A DNA stretch of 64,000 nt. It comes from Aureimonas altamirensis. Its GTDB lineage: Bacteria > Pseudomonadota > Alphaproteobacteria > Rhizobiales > Rhizobiaceae. Location: NCBI RefSeq assembly GCF_001463885.1, contig NZ_BBWQ01000001.1, positions 248,001-312,000 on the forward strand. The letters are read 5' to 3'. The notes below the pieces were generated by a model. The model was not told where the DNA came from. It was given only the letters and a program-made list of their open reading frames with translations, and did no database searches. Both the position numbers and the translations under genes were made by a program. Shown here piece after piece: positions 27,354 to 37,952 of the stretch. How positions within the stretch are numbered: position 1 is the stretch's first letter; each line of letters opens with the position of its first letter.

Positions 27354-28390
27354 GCGACGCACGACGCCTCATTTCGCCCGACAGCCGCGGCGACGAAGAC
27401 AACACGCTGCGGCCGCAGCGGCTGGAGGATTTCGTCGGGCAGGCGGCGGCGCGCGCCAATCTGAAAGTCTTCATCGAGGCGGCGAAGGCGCGCGGCGAGG
27501 CGCTGGACCATGTTCTCTTCGTCGGTCCGCCGGGCCTCGGCAAGACGACCCTGGCGCAGATCATGGCGCGCGAGCTGGGCGTCAACTTCCGCTCCACCAG
27601 CGGCCCCGTCATCGCCAAGGCCGGCGATCTGGCCGCGCTTCTGACCAATCTGGAAGAGCGCGACGTTCTCTTCATCGACGAGATCCACCGCCTCAATCCG
27701 GCGGTCGAGGAAATCCTCTATCCGGCGATGGAGGATTTCCAGCTCGACCTCATCATCGGCGAGGGGCCGGCCGCCCGCTCGGTGAAGATCGATCTGTCGC
27801 GGTTCACCCTGGTTGCGGCAACCACCCGCATCGGCCTTCTGACGACGCCGCTGCGGGACCGGTTCGGCATTCCGGTGCGGCTGAACTTCTACACGGTCGA
27901 GGAACTCGAACTCATCGTGCGGCGCGGCGCGCGGCTGATGGGGCTGGAGATGGCCGATGACGGCGCGCGCGAAATCGCGCGGCGCGCGCGCGGTACGCCG
28001 CGCATCGCCGGCCGGCTTCTGCGCCGCGTGCGCGACTTCGCCACCATGGCCGATGCCGCCCGGGTAGACCGCCGCGTGGCGGACGAGGCGCTGACCCGGC
28101 TGGAGGTGGACAGCCTGGGGCTGGATCCGCTGGACCGGCGCTATCTCGACCTCATCGCGCTGAATTTCGGGGGCGGCCCTGTCGGCATCGAGACGATCGC
28201 CGCCGCCCTTTCGGAGCCGCGCGACGCCATCGAGGATATCGTGGAGCCGTATCTTCTGCAGCAGGGCTTTATCCAGCGCACACCGCGCGGACGCCTTCTG
28301 ACGGCCAATGCCTTCCGCCATCTCGGACTTGCCGTGCCGTCGACCTATCAGGGCGCCCAGTCCACCCTGTTCGACGAGCCGGATGCATGA
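27350..28390 (+). CDS. ruvB: Holliday junction branch migration ATPase RuvB
   Basis: The 346-residue AAA+ protein has Walker A in [14 protein letters not shown], Walker B in [10 protein letters not shown], sensor 1 in [11 protein letters not shown] and the arginine finger in [11 protein letters not shown]. The C-terminal winged helix ([19 protein letters not shown]) binds DNA. It drives branch migration with RuvA. It overlaps both the ruvA end and the ybgC start by four bases, so ruvCAB-ybgC form one coupled unit. Confidence 0.97.
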   Translation: MSDARRLISPDSRGDEDNTLRPQRLEDFVGQAAARANLKVFIEAAKARGEALDHVLFVGPPGLGKTTLAQIMARELGVNFRSTSGPVIAKAGDLAALLTNLEERDVLFIDEIHRLNPAVEEILYPAMEDFQLDLIIGEGPAARSVKIDLSRFTLVAATTRIGLLTTPLRDRFGIPVRLNFYTVEELELIVRRGARLMGLEMADDGAREIARRARGTPRIAGRLLRRVRDFATMADAARVDRRVADEALTRLEVDSLGLDPLDRRYLDLIALNFGGGPVGIETIAAALSEPRDAIEDIVEPYLLQQGFIQRTPRGRLLTANAFRHLGLAVPSTYQGAQSTLFDEPDA

Positions 28391-28845
28391 GCGACGATAC
28401 CGTCGTGCCCGGGCTTGCAGGAGAACTGACCCCGACGGGGCACCGCCTGATGGTGCGCGTCTATTTCGAGGATACGGACTTTTCGGGCGTCGTATATCAC
28501 GCCCGGTACCTGCACTTCCTGGAGCGGGGACGCACGGATTACCTGCGTCTTCACGGAATCGGGCACGGGGAATTGATGGACGGCCGCTTCGGCGAGCAGA
28601 TGGCCTTTGCCGTACGCCATATGGACATCGATTTTCTGCGGCCCGCCCGGATCGACGACATATTGAGCGTCGAGACTTCGACAACGCTTCTCGGCGGTGC
28701 GCGTGTGGTGCTGGGCCAACGGATCAGCCGTGGCGATACGCTTCTGGTGCAAGCGAAAGTCAAGGTTGCGGTGATTTCGCCGGAGGGCAAGCCCCGCCGC
28801 ATGCCGTCTGCGGTGGCGCGTTTGTTAGGCGCACCCGAGGGTTGA
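28387..28845 (+). CDS. ybgC: Tol-Pal-associated acyl-CoA thioesterase YbgC
   Basis: The 152-residue hotdog-fold protein has the catalytic block [20 protein letters not shown] with the Asp and Tyr/His residues of the 4-hydroxybenzoyl-CoA thioesterase type. YbgC is encoded at the head of tol-pal clusters and hydrolyses acyl-CoA, perhaps for phospholipid metabolism at the division site. It overlaps ruvB (ATGA) and is followed by a 215-bp gap before tolQ, which likely contains a separate tol promoter. Confidence 0.93.
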   Translation: MSDDTVVPGLAGELTPTGHRLMVRVYFEDTDFSGVVYHARYLHFLERGRTDYLRLHGIGHGELMDGRFGEQMAFAVRHMDIDFLRPARIDDILSVETSTTLLGGARVVLGQRISRGDTLLVQAKVKVAVISPEGKPRRMPSAVARLLGAPEG

Positions 28846-29060
28846 AGGCCGGACGTGTAACGCGGCGTTAACCTTAACAAGCCCATAGTCGGCAGGCTGC
28901 TTCAGTCGCCTCTACGCCATTCTTTTACCTGATTCTATGGGTGAAAGGGCGGCTTGGGGGAAGGGGCGGTCGGACGCTTCGTGTCCGCCGCTTCAGGCAA
29001 TTTTCAAGGAAAGCTCAGCCGCGCCTCGTGCGAGCCGCGGCCATTCGAGGGTCAAAGCAC

Positions 29061-29777
29061 ATGAACGAAGTCGCCCAGACGAGCCTTGCCGCGCAGGCTC
29101 ACGGCGTCGGACTGATGGACCTGTTCTGGCAGGCCGGCATCATCGTCAAGCTTGTCATGCTCGGGCTTCTCGTCGCCTCCGTCTGGAGTTGGGCGATCAT
29201 CTTCGACAAGGTGACGCGCTATGCCGCCTTCCGCCGCCAGTTGAACCAGTTCGAAAGCAATTTCTGGTCCGGCCAGTCTCTCGAAGAACTGTATCACACC
29301 CTGTCCGACCGCAAGACCAGCGGCATGGGCGCGCTGTTCGTCGCCGCCATGCGCGAATGGAAGAAGAGCTTCGAGAAGGGCGCCCGCTCGCCGATCGGCC
29401 TTCAGACCCGCATCGAAAAGGCCATGGACGTGTCCATCGCCCGCGAGGTCGAGGGACTGGAATCGCGCCTCGGCTTTCTCGCTTCCGTCGGCTCGGCCGC
29501 GCCCTTCGTCGGGCTGTTCGGCACGGTGGTCGGCATCATGACCTCGTTCCAGGCCATCGCCGCCTCCGAACAGACAAGCCTTGCGGTGGTTGCGCCCGGT
29601 ATCGCCGAGGCGCTGCTGGCAACGGCCATCGGCCTCGTTGCCGCCATCCCGGCCGTCATCGCCTACAACAAGCTTTCGGCCGATGCCGGCAAGCTGGGCG
29701 CGCGCATGGAAACCTTCGCCGACGAGTTCTCCGCCATTCTTTCGCGGCAGATCGATGAGAAGATGGCGTCGCGCTGA
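29061..29777 (+). CDS. tolQ: Tol-Pal system protein TolQ
   Basis: The 238-residue inner-membrane protein has three membrane segments: LVMLGLLVASVWSWAIIFDK near residues 32-51, then the paired C-terminal helices FLASVGSAAPFVGLFGTVVG and GIAEALLATAIGLVAAIPAV, which carry the conserved ExbB/TolQ pattern. With TolR it forms the proton-driven motor that energises TolA. The start at MNEVAQTSLAAQA has GAGGG upstream; a longer frame from 28941 is less likely. It is the first gene of tolQRAB. Confidence 0.95.
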   Translation: MNEVAQTSLAAQAHGVGLMDLFWQAGIIVKLVMLGLLVASVWSWAIIFDKVTRYAAFRRQLNQFESNFWSGQSLEELYHTLSDRKTSGMGALFVAAMREWKKSFEKGARSPIGLQTRIEKAMDVSIAREVEGLESRLGFLASVGSAAPFVGLFGTVVGIMTSFQAIAASEQTSLAVVAPGIAEALLATAIGLVAAIPAVIAYNKLSADAGKLGARMETFADEFSAILSRQIDEKMASR

Positions 29778-29804
29778 GCGGGACCGGAACGGAGGACAAG
29801 CGAC

Positions 29805-30251
<447 letters not shown>

Positions 30252-30261
30252 GCGCACCGCG

Positions 30262-31290
30262 ATGAAATCCCTCGCCACATCAGCGGCCCTGCATACAGCT
30301 TTGCTGACGGCCATGCTCGTGTCGTTCGGCTCTCCACGGCCGCTCGACATGACGCAGGGCGAAGCGATGCCGGTCTCCGTGGTTCCCATCGAGGAGTACA
30401 GCCAGGTCGTGCAGGGCGAGGCCGATGCCGAGATGGCGGATACGCCCGCCCCGACGCCGACCGAGGCGCCCGAGCGCCTGCCCATGCCGGCCGAGAATAT
30501 CGGCAACAACGAGGTAGACCTGGAAAGCGCGCCGCAGCCGGAAGCCGCCCCGCGCGAGACGGTGCAGACGGCGACCGCCGAGGCGCCGCCGCCGGAAGCG
30601 CCGCCGCAGCCGGCGGAGGAAGCACCGCCCCCGGCCGAGGAGCCGGAGCCGGCGCCCCAGCCGGAGACACCGGCCGAGGCCGAACCGGAGCCCGAACCGG
30701 CCCCGGTCGAGGAAGCCGCCGTGGAACCGGCGCCGCAACTGCCGCAGAACGTTCCGCTGCCGCAGGTGCGCCCGCAGCCGCCGCGCCCGCCCGAAACGCC
30801 GCGCCCGCAGCCGACACGCACCGCCGAGGCACAGCCAAAGCCGCGCGAAACCGCGAACGACACGCGCGAGCGCGAGTTCGATGCAGATGAGATCGCCGCG
30901 CTTCTGAACCGCGAGCAATCGGCAGGCGGCGGCGCGCGGCGCTCGCAACAGCAAGCGGCGCTGGGTGGCACCCACACGACGGGCGCGCGGCTGAGCCAGT
31001 CCGAATACGATGCCCTGCGCGGTCAGGTCAGCCGCTGCTGGTCGCCGCCATCGGGCGTGTCCGATGCCGGTTCGCTGCGCGTTTCGCTGCGGCTGCAACT
31101 GGATCAGTCGGGCCAGCTCATCGGTTTGCCCGAGATCATCGAGGGCGGCTCCGGATCGACCGCGCAGCGGGTTGCCGCCGAAGCCGCCGTGCGCGCCGTG
31201 CGGCGGTGTGCACCCTATTCGCTGCCGGCCGAGAAATACGACACGTGGAAAGACGTCACCTTCAACTTCGATCCGAGCCAGATGTTCTGA
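30262..31290 (+). CDS. tolA: Tol-Pal system protein TolA
   Basis: The 342-residue protein has an N-terminal membrane anchor ([20 protein letters not shown]), a long central region (about residues 45-200) made almost entirely of Pro, Glu and Ala with repeats such as [19 protein letters not shown], and a C-terminal domain ([20 protein letters not shown], then [20 protein letters not shown]) with the two Cys typical of TolA domain III. It spans the periplasm to connect the TolQR motor with TolB and Pal. The Pro/Glu-rich linker contrasts with the Ala/Lys-rich helical domain of enterobacterial TolA but is common in alphaproteobacteria. Confidence 0.9.
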   Translation: MKSLATSAALHTALLTAMLVSFGSPRPLDMTQGEAMPVSVVPIEEYSQVVQGEADAEMADTPAPTPTEAPERLPMPAENIGNNEVDLESAPQPEAAPRETVQTATAEAPPPEAPPQPAEEAPPPAEEPEPAPQPETPAEAEPEPEPAPVEEAAVEPAPQLPQNVPLPQVRPQPPRPPETPRPQPTRTAEAQPKPRETANDTREREFDADEIAALLNREQSAGGGARRSQQQAALGGTHTTGARLSQSEYDALRGQVSRCWSPPSGVSDAGSLRVSLRLQLDQSGQLIGLPEIIEGGSGSTAQRVAAEAAVRAVRRCAPYSLPAEKYDTWKDVTFNFDPSQMF

Positions 31291-31366
31291 GGGCGCGCAT
31301 GAGCCGAAACCGCAGCCCGAGCCAATCCACCCGAAATTCTTCCCGGAACCGGAGGGGTCCCGAGTC

Positions 31367-32677
31367 ATGAAATCCATTCTAAAACCGATGCTGGCCATTC
31401 TTGCGCTGACCTTGAGCGGGGTGGCCATGACTGCGCCTGCCCGGGCGCAGGTGGAAATCGATATCACGCAGGGCAACGTCCAGCCGCTGCCGATCGCCCT
31501 GCCGGCATTCCAGTCGAGCAACCAGCTTGGCCAGCAGATCACCGAGGTCGTCTCGGCGGATCTGCGGCGCTCCGGCCTGTTTGCCCCTGTCGCGCCCGCC
31601 GCCTTCATCCAGAAGGATGCCGGGCCTGACGCGACCCCGCGCTTCCAGGACTGGACCGTCATCAACGCGCAGGCGCTCGTCGTCGGCCGCGTGACGCCCG
31701 AGGCGGACGGACGCCTGCGCGTCGAGTTCCGTCTTTGGGACACCTATGCCGGCCAGCAGCTCGACGGCCAGCAATTCTATGCCAACCCGGACAATTGGCG
31801 GCGCATCGCCCATATCATCTCAGACGCCATCTACGAGCGGCTGACCGGCGAAAAGGGCTATTTCGATACCCGAGTCGTGTTCGTCGACGAGACGGGCCCC
31901 AAGGACCAGCGGCGCAAGCGCCTTGCCATCATGGATCAGGACGGCGCCAATGTGCGCTACCTGACGCAGGGCAACGACCTGGTGCTGACGCCGCGCTTCT
32001 CGCCCAACCGGCAGGAAATCACCTACATGTCGTTCGGGCAGGGCGATCCACGCGTCTACCTGCTGCAGCTCGAAACGGGCCAGCGCGAGATCGTGGGCAA
32101 TTTTCCCGGCATGACGTTCTCGCCGCGCTTCTCGCCCGATGGGCAGCGCGTCATCATGAGCCTGCAGCAGGACGGTTCCTCGAACATCTATGCGCTGGAC
32201 CTGCGCTCGCGCGCGACGACGCGGCTGACATCCACCAATGCCATCGACACCTCGCCCTCCTATTCGCCGGACGGGTCCAAGGTTGTGTTCGAAAGCGATC
32301 GCGGCGGCCGGCCGCAGATCTATGTGATGGGCGCGGACGGCAGCGGGCAGACGCGCATCTCGTTCGGGCAGGGGTCCTATTCGACGCCGGTCTGGTCGCC
32401 GCGCGGCGACCTCATCGCCTTCACCAAGCAGACCGGTGGCCAGTTCCAGATCGGCGTCATGCGGCCGGACGGTTCGGGCGAGCGCATCCTCACCTCCGGC
32501 TTCCACAATGAGGGGCCGACCTGGGCCCCCAACGGCCGCGTGCTGATGTTCTTCCGCGACGAACGCGGTGGCGGTGGTCCGCAACTCTATTCGATAGACC
32601 TGACCGGCCGTAACGAGCAGCGGGTCGCCACGCCGAACTTCGGCTCCGATCCGGCGTGGTCGCCCTCGCTGGAATAG
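31367..32677 (+). CDS. tolB: Tol-Pal system beta-propeller protein TolB
   Basis: The 436-residue periplasmic protein starts at [18 protein letters not shown], a signal peptide ending around ARA, with GGAGGGG ten bases upstream. An N-terminal alpha/beta domain is followed by a six-bladed propeller with WD40-like PD40 repeats: [68 protein letters not shown] and [16 protein letters not shown]. It binds Pal and TolA. A strong terminator follows at 32693, so pal is transcribed from its own promoter or by readthrough. Confidence 0.97.
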   Translation: MKSILKPMLAILALTLSGVAMTAPARAQVEIDITQGNVQPLPIALPAFQSSNQLGQQITEVVSADLRRSGLFAPVAPAAFIQKDAGPDATPRFQDWTVINAQALVVGRVTPEADGRLRVEFRLWDTYAGQQLDGQQFYANPDNWRRIAHIISDAIYERLTGEKGYFDTRVVFVDETGPKDQRRKRLAIMDQDGANVRYLTQGNDLVLTPRFSPNRQEITYMSFGQGDPRVYLLQLETGQREIVGNFPGMTFSPRFSPDGQRVIMSLQQDGSSNIYALDLRSRATTRLTSTNAIDTSPSYSPDGSKVVFESDRGGRPQIYVMGADGSGQTRISFGQGSYSTPVWSPRGDLIAFTKQTGGQFQIGVMRPDGSGERILTSGFHNEGPTWAPNGRVLMFFRDERGGGGPQLYSIDLTGRNEQRVATPNFGSDPAWSPSLE

Positions 32678-32692
32678 GCAATGCCATCCGGC

Positions 32693-32723
32693 GCCGCGTC
32701 TTCACGGACGCGGCGTCTTTTTT
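32693..32723 (+). terminator. rho-independent terminator after tolB
   Basis: GCCGCGTC (32693-32700) pairs perfectly with GACGCGGC (32707-32714) around a six-base loop, followed by GTC and six T residues. It lies 16 bp after the tolB stop and before pal. Confidence 0.8.
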
Positions 32724-32796
32724 CATTGACCTTGCGTTAACTCCCGTAGGGTAAATGCAAGATCACCAGAATCGATCAAATTCGAAGGAGTCGGCC

Positions 32797-33327
32797 ATGC
32801 GCCGCACAGATAGCCGCGTACCAATGGGCCGGATCGTATTGGCCCTCGTCGCCGCACTCGCACTTGCCGGTTGCGCCAAGAAGAACCAGGGCCTGCCGGA
32901 CAATGCCGGTGGCCTCGGCCTTGGCGGCGCCGGTGGCTATGGCGCAGGCAGCGCCGCGCCGGGCACGCAGCAGGACTTCACCGTCAATGTCGGCGACCGC
33001 ATCTTCTTCGATACGGATTCCACCTCCATCCGCGCCGACGCCCAGCAGACCCTGGCGCGCCAGGCCCAGTGGCTGAACCGCTACCCGAACTACCAGATCG
33101 TGGTGGAAGGCCATGCCGACGAACGCGGCACGCGCGAGTACAATCTGGCGCTCGGCGCCCGCCGTGCCGCCGCCACGCGCGACTATCTGGCAGCGCAGGG
33201 CGTGCAGCCGCAGCGCATGCGCACCATCTCCTACGGCAAGGAGCGCCCGGTCGCCGTTTGTGACGACATCTCCTGCTGGTCGCAGAATCGCCGTGCCGTC
33301 ACGGTGCTGAGCGGCGCCGGAAGCTGA
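32797..33327 (+). CDS. pal: peptidoglycan-associated lipoprotein Pal
   Basis: The 176-residue lipoprotein has a signal peptide with lipobox LALAGC (LALVAALALAGCAKKN) and, after a Gly-rich linker, an OmpA-like domain: FFDTDSTSIRADAQQTLA, then VVEGHADERGTREYNLALG with the peptidoglycan-binding Asp/Arg, and ISYGKERPVAVCDDISC. It anchors the outer membrane to peptidoglycan and partners TolB. The start at MRRTDSRVPMG has GAAGGAG upstream; the initiator at 32755 is not supported. A promoter probably lies in the 73 bp after the tolB terminator, where TTGACC (32727-32732) could be a -35 element. Confidence 0.96.
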   Translation: MRRTDSRVPMGRIVLALVAALALAGCAKKNQGLPDNAGGLGLGGAGGYGAGSAAPGTQQDFTVNVGDRIFFDTDSTSIRADAQQTLARQAQWLNRYPNYQIVVEGHADERGTREYNLALGARRAAATRDYLAAQGVQPQRMRTISYGKERPVAVCDDISCWSQNRRAVTVLSGAGS

Positions 33328-33380
33328 TCGCCCGGCCGGTCTGCCCGCTGGCGCAGACGCAACACTCACGATGAAATGAG

Positions 33381-33411
33381 GCGGCCCCCATGGGGCCGCT
33401 TCGCGTTTCTG
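33381..33411 (+). terminator. rho-independent terminator after pal
   Basis: GCGGCCCC (33381-33388) pairs perfectly with GGGGCCGC (33392-33399) around a 3-base loop, followed by a weakly T-rich TTCGCGTTTCT. It lies 54 bp after the pal stop and 124 bp before the cpoB start. Confidence 0.6.
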
Positions 33412-33522
33412 CCGCTTGCGGCGCGCAATGCCAAAATTTGGCCGAACTGCCATTCTCCAGAAAGTAAAAGAAGCGTAAAAGCGGCCGTCGCGTATCGGCC
33501 GCGACACTTCAGGGGAATTGCC

Positions 33523-34446
33523 ATGACCTCGTCACCCAGGACCCGTCTTGCGGGACTTTCCATTCTGTCGCTTGCCGCCGCCCTCATGACGGTGCAGCCG
33601 GCAGCAGCTATCGACATCTTCGGCGGCCAGCGGACGCAGGGCGCCCCCGTCATCATGGCGCAGGCCGGCGATACATCCGTGCGCCTGTCGCAGATGGAAG
33701 ATGAAATCCGCCGCCTGACCGGCAAGGTCGAGGAAATGTCGTTCCTGGTGCTGCAGCTCCAGGAGCAGCTTCGTAACGCGCAGGCCGACAACGACATGCG
33801 CTTCCAGGACCTCGAGGGGGGCAGTGGCGGCGGCGGGTCGGGCCAGAGCGGCCAGCGCAGCGGCGCGTTGACGACACCCCCTGCCGCCGGAAGCGGCGAT
33901 GAGGATTTTGCCGCGGCGCCGCAGCAATCTTCCTCCGGATCGCAGATCAGCTCGGCCGGCTCCGACGAGATCGGCTCGATCCTCGGCGCCAGCATCGATC
34001 GCGGCGCGTTCCAGACAGCGCCTGCCGCCGGCTCCGACACCGTCGCATCGGTGCAGCCGCACAATGAATCCGACCTCTACGGTCTTGGCTACAACTACCT
34101 TCTGGCTGGCGAGTATGTGCGGGCGGAAGAGACGTTCCGGCAATATACGCAGACTTACCCAAGCGCGGAAAACGCCGGTGATGCGCAGTACTGGCTGGGC
34201 GAGAGCCTCTATGCCCAGAAAAAGTATCGCGAGGCGGCGGAAGTGTTCCTGACGGCGCAGAAGCAGCATGGCACCAGCGCCAAGGGGCCGGAAATGCTGC
34301 TGAAGCTCGGCATGTCGCTGGCTGCATTGGATAACCGCGATACGGCGTGCGCTACCTATGCCGAGGTAGAGAAGCGTTACCCGCAGATGAGCGACAATGT
34401 CCGCCGCAAGCTGCAGACGGAAGAGCAGTCATCCCGCTGCAGCTAA
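33523..34446 (+). CDS. cpoB: cell division coordinator CpoB (YbgF)
   Basis: The 307-residue periplasmic protein has a signal peptide (LAGLSILSLAAALMTVQPAAA), a trimerising coiled coil (VRLSQMEDEIRRLTGKVEEM, then SFLVLQLQEQLRNAQADND), a Gly/Ser/Gln-rich linker, and a C-terminal TPR domain (YNYLLAGEYVRAEETFRQYT and the later YRE, GPEMLLKLG repeats). CpoB links Tol-Pal to peptidoglycan synthesis at the division site. The start at MTSSPRTRL (AGGGGAAT upstream) is preferred. tilS begins within or at the end of this gene. Confidence 0.92.
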   Translation: MTSSPRTRLAGLSILSLAAALMTVQPAAAIDIFGGQRTQGAPVIMAQAGDTSVRLSQMEDEIRRLTGKVEEMSFLVLQLQEQLRNAQADNDMRFQDLEGGSGGGGSGQSGQRSGALTTPPAAGSGDEDFAAAPQQSSSGSQISSAGSDEIGSILGASIDRGAFQTAPAAGSDTVASVQPHNESDLYGLGYNYLLAGEYVRAEETFRQYTQTYPSAENAGDAQYWLGESLYAQKKYREAAEVFLTAQKQHGTSAKGPEMLLKLGMSLAALDNRDTACATYAEVEKRYPQMSDNVRRKLQTEEQSSRCS

Positions 34447-35693
34447 AGGACGATAGCCCGGTCGGCGCCTGCGAAGCCGCGGCGCTTTTTGCCGCCACAG
34501 GCCATACGGCGGAAGCGGCAAGGCTTGTTCTGGCCGTCTCGGGCGGCGCGGACTCCACCGCACTCCTGCATCTTGCCGCGATGGCCCGGGCGCATCTGGC
34601 CGACCCCGCCATCCATGTCGTGACCGTGGATCATGGCCTGAGGGCCGAGTCCGCCGAGGAAGCACGATTCGTCGAGCGCCTTTGCCTCTCCTACGGCCTT
34701 CCGCACCGGACCCTGCACTGGCAGGGCGGGGCAGGCGGCGGCAACATTTCGGCCGCGGCACGCGAAGCGCGCTACGATCGACTTGGCCAGTTTGCGTGGA
34801 CGGTGGGGGCGGGCGCCGTCGTGACCGCGCATCATCTGGACGACCAGATCGAGACCTATCTGCTTGCCAAGGCCAGGGGCGGCGACGGAAGAGCCCTTGC
34901 GGGCATGCGTCCGGTGCGGGCGCTTCGGCCGGGCGTGGTGCTGGCACGCCCTTTTCTTGGCATTCCGGGCGCGCGGCTGAGGGCGACCCTTTCGCAAGCC
35001 GGGATTGCCTGGTGCGAAGATCCGACCAACCGGAACATGCATTATGCCCGGGCGCGGATGCGCGCCGCATTGCAAGACGGAACGGTGGATGCCGCGGAGG
35101 TGCCTGCCGCGTTGGAAATGGCCGCTCGCGAGCGGATTGCGCATGACCGCGCCGTTGCATCGGGCTTGAGAAACGCGGGCGTCACGGTCGATGACGATGG
35201 GTCGCTCCATATCGCCACGAAGAGCCTCCGCCCGCTCGAGCCTGAACTTCGGCGGGCGGTCATCGGGCGGGCCATCACGGCGGCCGGCGGTGGATTGTAC
35301 CCGCCGCAGGCCGACAAGCTGGCCAGGCTGGCCGACCGTCTGTCTGCCGGCGATGGGTGTGCCACGCTTGGCGGTGCAAGCGTGCGTTGGCGCGATGGCC
35401 ATGCCGTGATCGGCCGCGAATACGGCCGGGAGGGAATCGGCCGGGCAAGCGCGCAGGCAAGCGGTACCTGGTTCGATCGCCGCTTCGTGGTGTCCAGGCT
35501 GGATGCCGGCAGGTTGGTTGCCCTTGGTGTCTTTGCCCGGGGCAACGCCACCGAACGCTGCCTGCCCGTGCTGGTCTCTGCAACGGGCGAGGCGCTGGCC
35601 CGCCACCCTGCGATCCGCCCCTGGCCGGGTGGCCCGTCACGTAGGCTCGATGCGCAGGAAAGCGTAGGCTGGCGCCTGATGGCCAACCTTTAG
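34347..35693 (+). CDS. tilS: tRNA(Ile)-lysidine synthetase TilS
   Basis: The protein has the PP-loop ATP pyrophosphatase motif LVLAVSGGADSTALLHLA, followed by HVVTVDHGLRAESAEEA and AHHLDDQIETYLLAKARG, the TilS-specific pattern. It makes lysidine at C34 of the tRNA that reads AUA. The start is unclear: the frame has no ATG or TTG between the GTG at 34347, which lies inside cpoB and lacks a ribosome binding site, and the PP-loop. A CTG at 34437, just before the cpoB stop and preceded by GGAAGAG, would fit the family's N-terminus better. The product is about 419-448 residues. Confidence 0.88.
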   Translation: MRYLCRGREALPADERQCPPQAADGRAVIPLQLKDDSPVGACEAAALFAATGHTAEAARLVLAVSGGADSTALLHLAAMARAHLADPAIHVVTVDHGLRAESAEEARFVERLCLSYGLPHRTLHWQGGAGGGNISAAAREARYDRLGQFAWTVGAGAVVTAHHLDDQIETYLLAKARGGDGRALAGMRPVRALRPGVVLARPFLGIPGARLRATLSQAGIAWCEDPTNRNMHYARARMRAALQDGTVDAAEVPAALEMAARERIAHDRAVASGLRNAGVTVDDDGSLHIATKSLRPLEPELRRAVIGRAITAAGGGLYPPQADKLARLADRLSAGDGCATLGGASVRWRDGHAVIGREYGREGIGRASAQASGTWFDRRFVVSRLDAGRLVALGVFARGNATERCLPVLVSATGEALARHPAIRPWPGGPSRRLDAQESVGWRLMANL

Positions 35694-35756
35694 CTGACGT
35701 CAAACACCGAAAATTCAGGGCAAGGTTCGATTTTGCCGCAAATCCGCCCTTGCCTG

Positions 35757-35785
35757 TTGGCAAGCATTTGGCGGATTACTATCTT
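35757..35785 (+). promoter_or_regulatory. predicted promoter of ftsH
   Basis: TTGGCA (35757-35762), a 17-base spacer and TATCTT (35780-35785) resemble a sigma-70-type promoter 78 bp before the ftsH start. CTTGCC-TGTT-GGCAAG, an inverted repeat around the -35 element, may be an operator. This is a sequence-only prediction. Confidence 0.4.
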
Positions 35786-35862
35786 GACGAGTGACGGACT
35801 TGCCGTCGTTTCCGGTTTGGCCGCGTTCGCGGTGGGGCCGCGGCGCACATCCAGGACGGATA

Positions 35863-37788
35863 ATGAATCAGAATTTCCGGAATTTTGCCCTTTGGGCGAT
35901 CATAGCGCTCCTGCTGATCGCGCTGTTCCAGCTCTTCTCGAACGGCTCGCAGACGGCGGCATCGCGTGAGATCCCCTATTCGCAGTTCCTTTCCGATGTC
36001 GAGGGCAACCGCGTACGTTCGGTGACCATCCAGGGGCCGCGCATCACCGGCACCTACACCGACAACACCAACCCGTTCCAGACCTACGCACCCAGCGATC
36101 CGGAACTGGTCACGCGTCTACGCGACGCCGGCGTGCAGATCAGCGCCAGCCCGCCGGCCGATAACAGCAATCCCATCTGGTCGATGCTCCTGTCCTTCGG
36201 CCCCATCCTGCTGATCCTCGGCGTGTGGATATTCCTGATGCGCCAGATGCAGGGCGGCGCCGGCGGCAAGGCCATGGGCTTCGGCAAGTCCAAGGCGAAG
36301 CTGCTGACCGAGGCGCATGGCCGGGTTACCTTCGGCGACGTGGCGGGCGTGGACGAGGCCAAGCAGGATCTGGAAGAGATCGTGGAGTTTCTGCGCGAGC
36401 CGCAGAAGTTCCAGCGCCTCGGCGGCAAGATCCCGCGCGGCGTGCTGCTGGTGGGCCCTCCGGGCACCGGCAAGACGCTGCTGGCGCGCTCTGTCGCGGG
36501 CGAGGCGAACGTTCCCTTCTTCACCATTTCCGGCTCCGACTTCGTCGAGATGTTCGTGGGCGTCGGCGCCAGCCGCGTGCGCGACATGTTCGAGCAGGCC
36601 AAGAAGAACGCACCCTGCATCATCTTCATCGACGAGATCGACGCGGTGGGTCGCCATCGCGGCGCCGGGCTCGGCGGCGGCAATGACGAGCGCGAGCAGA
36701 CCCTGAACCAGCTTCTGGTCGAGATGGACGGCTTCGAGGCCAATGAGGGGATCATCCTGATCGCCGCCACGAACCGGCCGGACGTGCTGGACCCGGCTTT
36801 GCTGCGTCCCGGCCGTTTCGACCGCCAGGTCATGGTGCCGAACCCCGATGTCGGCGGCCGTGAGAAGATTTTGAAGGTGCATGTGCGCAATGTGCCGCTG
36901 GCGCCGAATGTTGATCTGAAGACCATTGCCCGTGGCACGCCCGGTTTCTCCGGCGCCGACCTGTCCAACCTCGTCAACGAGGCTGCCCTGATGGCGGCGC
37001 GTCGCTCCAAGCGGCTGGTGACGATGCTGGAATTCGAGGATGCCAAGGACAAGGTCATGATGGGTGCCGAGCGCCGCTCCATGGCCATGACCGAAGACGA
37101 AAAGCGGTTGACTGCCTACCACGAGGCCGGCCACGCTTTGGTCGGCATCTACGAGCCCGGCAACGACCCGCTGCACAAGGTCACCATCATCCCGCGCGGC
37201 CGCGCGTTGGGTGTGACGATGAACCTTCCCGAGCGCGATCGCTACGGCATGCGCAAGAACGAGATGGAAGCGCGCCTTGCGATGATCTTCGGCGGCCGTG
37301 CCGCGGAAGAGATCATCTATGGCCTCGATAACGTCACCACCGGTGCGTCCAACGACATTCAGCAGGCCACCAACATGGCACGCGCCATGGTGATGGAATA
37401 CGGCATGAGCGACAAACTGGGCCGGCTGCGCTACCGGCAGAACCAGGAGGAGGTCTTCCTTGGTCATTCGGTGTCGCAGCAGCAGAACATGTCCGAGGAC
37501 ACGGCGCGGCTGATCGATTCCGAAGTGCGCGGCATCATCGAGGTTGCCGAGAACAAGGCGCGCAAGATCCTCAACGATCATATCCAGGATCTGCACACCG
37601 TGGCCAACGGCCTTTTGGAGTACGAGACCCTGTCGGGTGACGAGGTTCGCGACCTTCTGGCCGGCAAGCCGCTATCCCGCGACATGGGCGATGATACGCC
37701 TCCGTCGCGCGGGTCTGCGGTGCCGAAGGCCGGGTCTTCCAAGCCATCCGGCAAGGAAGATGGGCTGGAGCCCCAGCCGTCGACCTGA
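35863..37788 (+). CDS. ftsH: ATP-dependent zinc metalloprotease FtsH
   Basis: The 641-residue inner-membrane protease has two N-terminal membrane segments ([18 protein letters not shown] and [20 protein letters not shown]) around a periplasmic loop, then an AAA domain with Walker [12 protein letters not shown], Walker [16 protein letters not shown], the second region of homology ([11 protein letters not shown]) and a peptidase domain with HEAGHALVG. It degrades misfolded membrane proteins and regulators. The start at [11 protein letters not shown] is standard for alphaproteobacteria; the longer reading from 35791 is not. Confidence 0.97.
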   Translation: MNQNFRNFALWAIIALLLIALFQLFSNGSQTAASREIPYSQFLSDVEGNRVRSVTIQGPRITGTYTDNTNPFQTYAPSDPELVTRLRDAGVQISASPPADNSNPIWSMLLSFGPILLILGVWIFLMRQMQGGAGGKAMGFGKSKAKLLTEAHGRVTFGDVAGVDEAKQDLEEIVEFLREPQKFQRLGGKIPRGVLLVGPPGTGKTLLARSVAGEANVPFFTISGSDFVEMFVGVGASRVRDMFEQAKKNAPCIIFIDEIDAVGRHRGAGLGGGNDEREQTLNQLLVEMDGFEANEGIILIAATNRPDVLDPALLRPGRFDRQVMVPNPDVGGREKILKVHVRNVPLAPNVDLKTIARGTPGFSGADLSNLVNEAALMAARRSKRLVTMLEFEDAKDKVMMGAERRSMAMTEDEKRLTAYHEAGHALVGIYEPGNDPLHKVTIIPRGRALGVTMNLPERDRYGMRKNEMEARLAMIFGGRAAEEIIYGLDNVTTGASNDIQQATNMARAMVMEYGMSDKLGRLRYRQNQEEVFLGHSVSQQQNMSEDTARLIDSEVRGIIEVAENKARKILNDHIQDLHTVANGLLEYETLSGDEVRDLLAGKPLSRDMGDDTPPSRGSAVPKAGSSKPSGKEDGLEPQPST

Positions 37789-37811
37789 GCTACATGTCAT
37801 CTTCGATGACC

Positions 37812-37850
37812 AAAGTGCCGTATTCCGCAAGGGATGCGGCACTTTCCTTT
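37812..37850 (+). terminator. rho-independent terminator after ftsH
   Basis: AAAGTGCCG (37812-37820) pairs perfectly with CGGCACTTT (37837-37845), and the intervening bases extend the stem (TATTCC with GGGATG, two G-U pairs) around a GCAA tetraloop, giving about 15 base pairs. CCTTTT follows. It lies 23 bp after the stop. Confidence 0.7.
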
Positions 37851-37952
37851 TGGGGATACGGGTTCGACCTTTCCGGGTGATATTTTTTTTTACTTTTTGT
37901 GGCAGTGTCGGTCGCACTAGATGCGCGCAACCCATCCAATGGACAGAGACGC

